Shown piece by piece: positions 5,542 to 7,476 of a stretch of 7,476 nucleotides of DNA. Position numbers and translations under genes: made by a program. Position 1 is the stretch's first letter. The number at the start of each line of letters is the position of its first letter. Under the pieces are notes generated by a model. It ran no database searches, was not told where the DNA came from, and worked only from the letters and a program-made list of their open reading frames with translations. This DNA is from an uncultured Lachnospiraceae bacterium (GTDB lineage Bacteria; Bacillota; Clostridia; Lachnospirales; Lachnospiraceae), in the NCBI GenBank assembly GCA_937891165.1, contig CALAEX010000210.1, positions 1 to 7,476 on the forward strand, in the 5' to 3' direction.

Positions 5542-7392
5542 ATGGATAGAAAAATGACAATGGAAAGTAAACTTTCGGAAGTATATGCAACTCCTATAGG
5601 AAAAGATACAATAGGGAAAGTATTAATGCAGTTAGGCTTGTCAGATAAGTTAATTACAAACCGTCTGATTGGAAATATGAAATTGTCTACGTTGGCTAAA
5701 TTGGCGGGTGGTCAAGTAGAGCAGAGTTTTTTTGATGCTATTTTAAATCTTTTAAATGCAGAGTGTGAGCAACCAGCCCCAGTAGATGGGGTAATAACAA
5801 AGCAGTGGTGGAAAGAAGCCGTATTTTATCAAATTTATCCAAGAAGTTTTTATGATACGAATGGAGATGGAATTGGAGATTTAAGAGGGATTATTGAAAA
5901 ATTAGATTATTTAAAAGAGTTAGGGGTAGATGCATTGTGGTTGTCTCCTATTTATGACTCTCCAAATGATGATAATGGATATGATATTCGTGATTATTAT
6001 AAAATTATGCAAGAATTTGGCACAATGGAAGATTTTGAAGAGTTACTTACGAAAGTACATGAAAAAGGGATGCGTTTGATTATGGATTTGGTCATCAATC
6101 ATACTTCTGATGAACATGAGTGGTTTGTAGAGGCATTAAATCATCCTGAGTCAAAATATCGAGATTATTATATCATTTGTCCAGATGATGGAACAAAGAC
6201 TATTCCAAATAATTGGTCTTCCTTTTTCTCTGGTCCTGCATGGAACTATTATGAGGAACAAAATGTATGGGCAATGCATTTGTTCTCTAAAAAGCAGATG
6301 GATTTAAATTGGGAAAATGAGGATTTGAGGAATGATTTAATTGCTATGATTAACTGGTGGTTAGAGAAAGGAGTAGATGGCTTTCGTATGGATGTTATCA
6401 ATTATATTTCCAAACCAGAAGGACTTCCAAATGGAGATGAATTGATTGGAAATATGATGGAATTTACAGGCATTGAGCAGTATTTTTATGGACCAAGATT
6501 ACATGAATATTTGCATGAAGTGCGGATGAAGGCATTTGAACCACATGGTGCTTTTTCCGTTGGAGAAACGCCGGGTGTTGGTTTAAATATGGCTCGAATG
6601 CTGACAGGAGAAGAACGAAAAGAATTAGATATGGTATTTAATTTTGACCAATTAGAAACACCTGGTCATGTACGATTTGACGATTACAAATATGATTTAA
6701 ACTATTATCGAGATTATATCATTCAGTGGATGGAAAAATACAGAAATAATTGTTGGATGTCTTTATTTTTTAATAATCATGATAATCCTCGTATGATTAG
6801 TAAAGTAACCTCCGAAGAACGATATATTGTACCATTGGCAAGACTGTTAGCTACATTACAATTGACATTGAAAGGAACTCCATTTATTTTTCAAGGAGAT
6901 GAGATGGGTCTTGTCAATTACCCATTTTGTTCTATGGATGAGATTACGGATGTAGAAGCAAAAGGAAAGTATGATGAGCTTTTAGAAGAAGGAATGACAA
7001 AAGAGAGAGCATTTCAATTGATTGTATCAGGGACAAGAGAGCATACAAGAATATTGTTACCGTGGAATAAATTTAAAGAAGATACAAGACTAGAACTGAT
7101 TCAAAAAATTCGACCAGAAATTACTCGCTTTTATAAGAAAATGATTGCTTTAAGAAAAGCAGAACCAGCACTTGTTTATGGGGATTTTACTGTATTAAAT
7201 AAACAGAAAGACCGCTTTGTATATAAGAGAAGTTATGAGGGGACAGAGTTTGTGATAGACTGTAATCTTGGAGATAAGTTTAGACAAGCATGGAATTCGA
7301 AAGGATATGAATTAGTATTGCCAATTAAGACAAAGAATATAAGGATTTTACAACCATATGCGATTAGAATTTATAAGAAGATAAAAAAGTAA
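5542..7392 (+). CDS. GH13_31-type alpha-glucosidase / oligo-1,6-glucosidase with N-terminal extension
   Basis: The 616-residue product hydrolyses terminal alpha-glucosidic bonds of short oligosaccharides. It has no signal peptide, so it acts in the cytoplasm on imported sugars. Residues 1-85 are a helical extension I do not recognise. The catalytic barrel begins at QWWKEAVFYQIYPRSF (88-103). Landmarks are a calcium-site-like DTNGDGIGD (105-113), DLVINHTS (182-189), MDLNWEN (253-259), GFRMDVINYISK with nucleophile D284, VGETPGV with acid/base E342, and NNHDNPR with D414. Val285 after the nucleophile is the residue type linked to alpha-1,6 (isomaltose) preference in this subfamily. The usual SRDNARTPMQW stretch is replaced by SGTREHTRILLPW (496-508). 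A short beta domain ends the protein. Typical members have about 555-560 residues; the extension accounts for the excess. It has its own promoter and SD. Exact substrate is inferred. Confidence 0.9.
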   Translation: MDRKMTMESKLSEVYATPIGKDTIGKVLMQLGLSDKLITNRLIGNMKLSTLAKLAGGQVEQSFFDAILNLLNAECEQPAPVDGVITKQWWKEAVFYQIYPRSFYDTNGDGIGDLRGIIEKLDYLKELGVDALWLSPIYDSPNDDNGYDIRDYYKIMQEFGTMEDFEELLTKVHEKGMRLIMDLVINHTSDEHEWFVEALNHPESKYRDYYIICPDDGTKTIPNNWSSFFSGPAWNYYEEQNVWAMHLFSKKQMDLNWENEDLRNDLIAMINWWLEKGVDGFRMDVINYISKPEGLPNGDELIGNMMEFTGIEQYFYGPRLHEYLHEVRMKAFEPHGAFSVGETPGVGLNMARMLTGEERKELDMVFNFDQLETPGHVRFDDYKYDLNYYRDYIIQWMEKYRNNCWMSLFFNNHDNPRMISKVTSEERYIVPLARLLATLQLTLKGTPFIFQGDEMGLVNYPFCSMDEITDVEAKGKYDELLEEGMTKERAFQLIVSGTREHTRILLPWNKFKEDTRLELIQKIRPEITRFYKKMIALRKAEPALVYGDFTVLNKQKDRFVYKRSYEGTEFVIDCNLGDKFRQAWNSKGYELVLPIKTKNIRILQPYAIRIYKKIKK

Positions 7393-7476
7393 ATACTTAG
7401 AAAAAAAGAATGGGGCTATCGGGGGAATAAAAACAGATAAATAAAATATAAGAAAACCTATGTAAAATATTGATTT

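Noticed and set aside
7393..7476. Possible terminator or new gene start after the GH13 gene
   Set aside because: No stable hairpin with a T tract and no SD/start pair with an open frame is visible in these 84 bases.

Overview
This is an AT-rich window whose genes all lie on the + strand. Codon use, Shine-Dalgarno (SD) sites and gene families point to a low-GC Firmicute, most likely a gut-type Clostridia/Lachnospiraceae member. The evidence is a BspA-like leucine-rich-repeat (LRR) protein, the 'KRKIKDSVFTNLF' type of Rpn nuclease and a GH13_31-type alpha-glucosidase. The assignment is inference from gene content, not from a marker gene.

Layout. (1) 1-3624: the 3' part of a very large BspA-like LRR gene. 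It is open from base 1, so its start lies upstream. The visible part has about 45 repeats of roughly 23 residues in three modules, each closed by the same cap motif, with a Pro/Thr linker between the first two. (2) 3643-3684: a strong intrinsic terminator. (3) 3788-4742: an Rpn-family PD-(D/E)XK nuclease gene with its own promoter. Inside it is a perfect AGGAGG eight bases before an in-frame ATG (4521), which would give a separate 73-residue C-terminal protein carrying tetrapeptide TERK-type repeats. This is the hallmark of the Rpn gene-within-gene toxin-antitoxin arrangement. (4) 4849-5367: a short Uma2-family (DUF820) nuclease-fold gene that appears to lack the family's N-terminus. (5) 5415-5454: a second terminator, nearly identical to the first. 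(6) 5542-7392: an oligo-1,6-glucosidase-like GH13 enzyme with an uncharacterised N-terminal extension of about 85 residues. The last 84 bases (7393-7476) show no gene and no clear terminator.

Underlying structure. The intergenic sequence after the LRR gene (3604-3779) is repeated before the GH13 gene (5378-5539). The copies share the terminator, the leader and even the last codons of the LRR gene. A second LRR-derived scrap, reading NVTTIEM, lies between the Rpn and Uma2 genes. Together these suggest that a second, tandem LRR gene once stood between the intact LRR gene and the GH13 gene. It was then largely replaced by the two nuclease-fold genes, leaving colinear scars.

The genes do not form one pathway. 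The LRR protein is probably a secreted surface or adhesion protein. The GH13 enzyme is probably cytoplasmic and hydrolyses short alpha-glucosides. The Rpn and Uma2 genes look like accessory, mobile-type or defence genes inserted between them.
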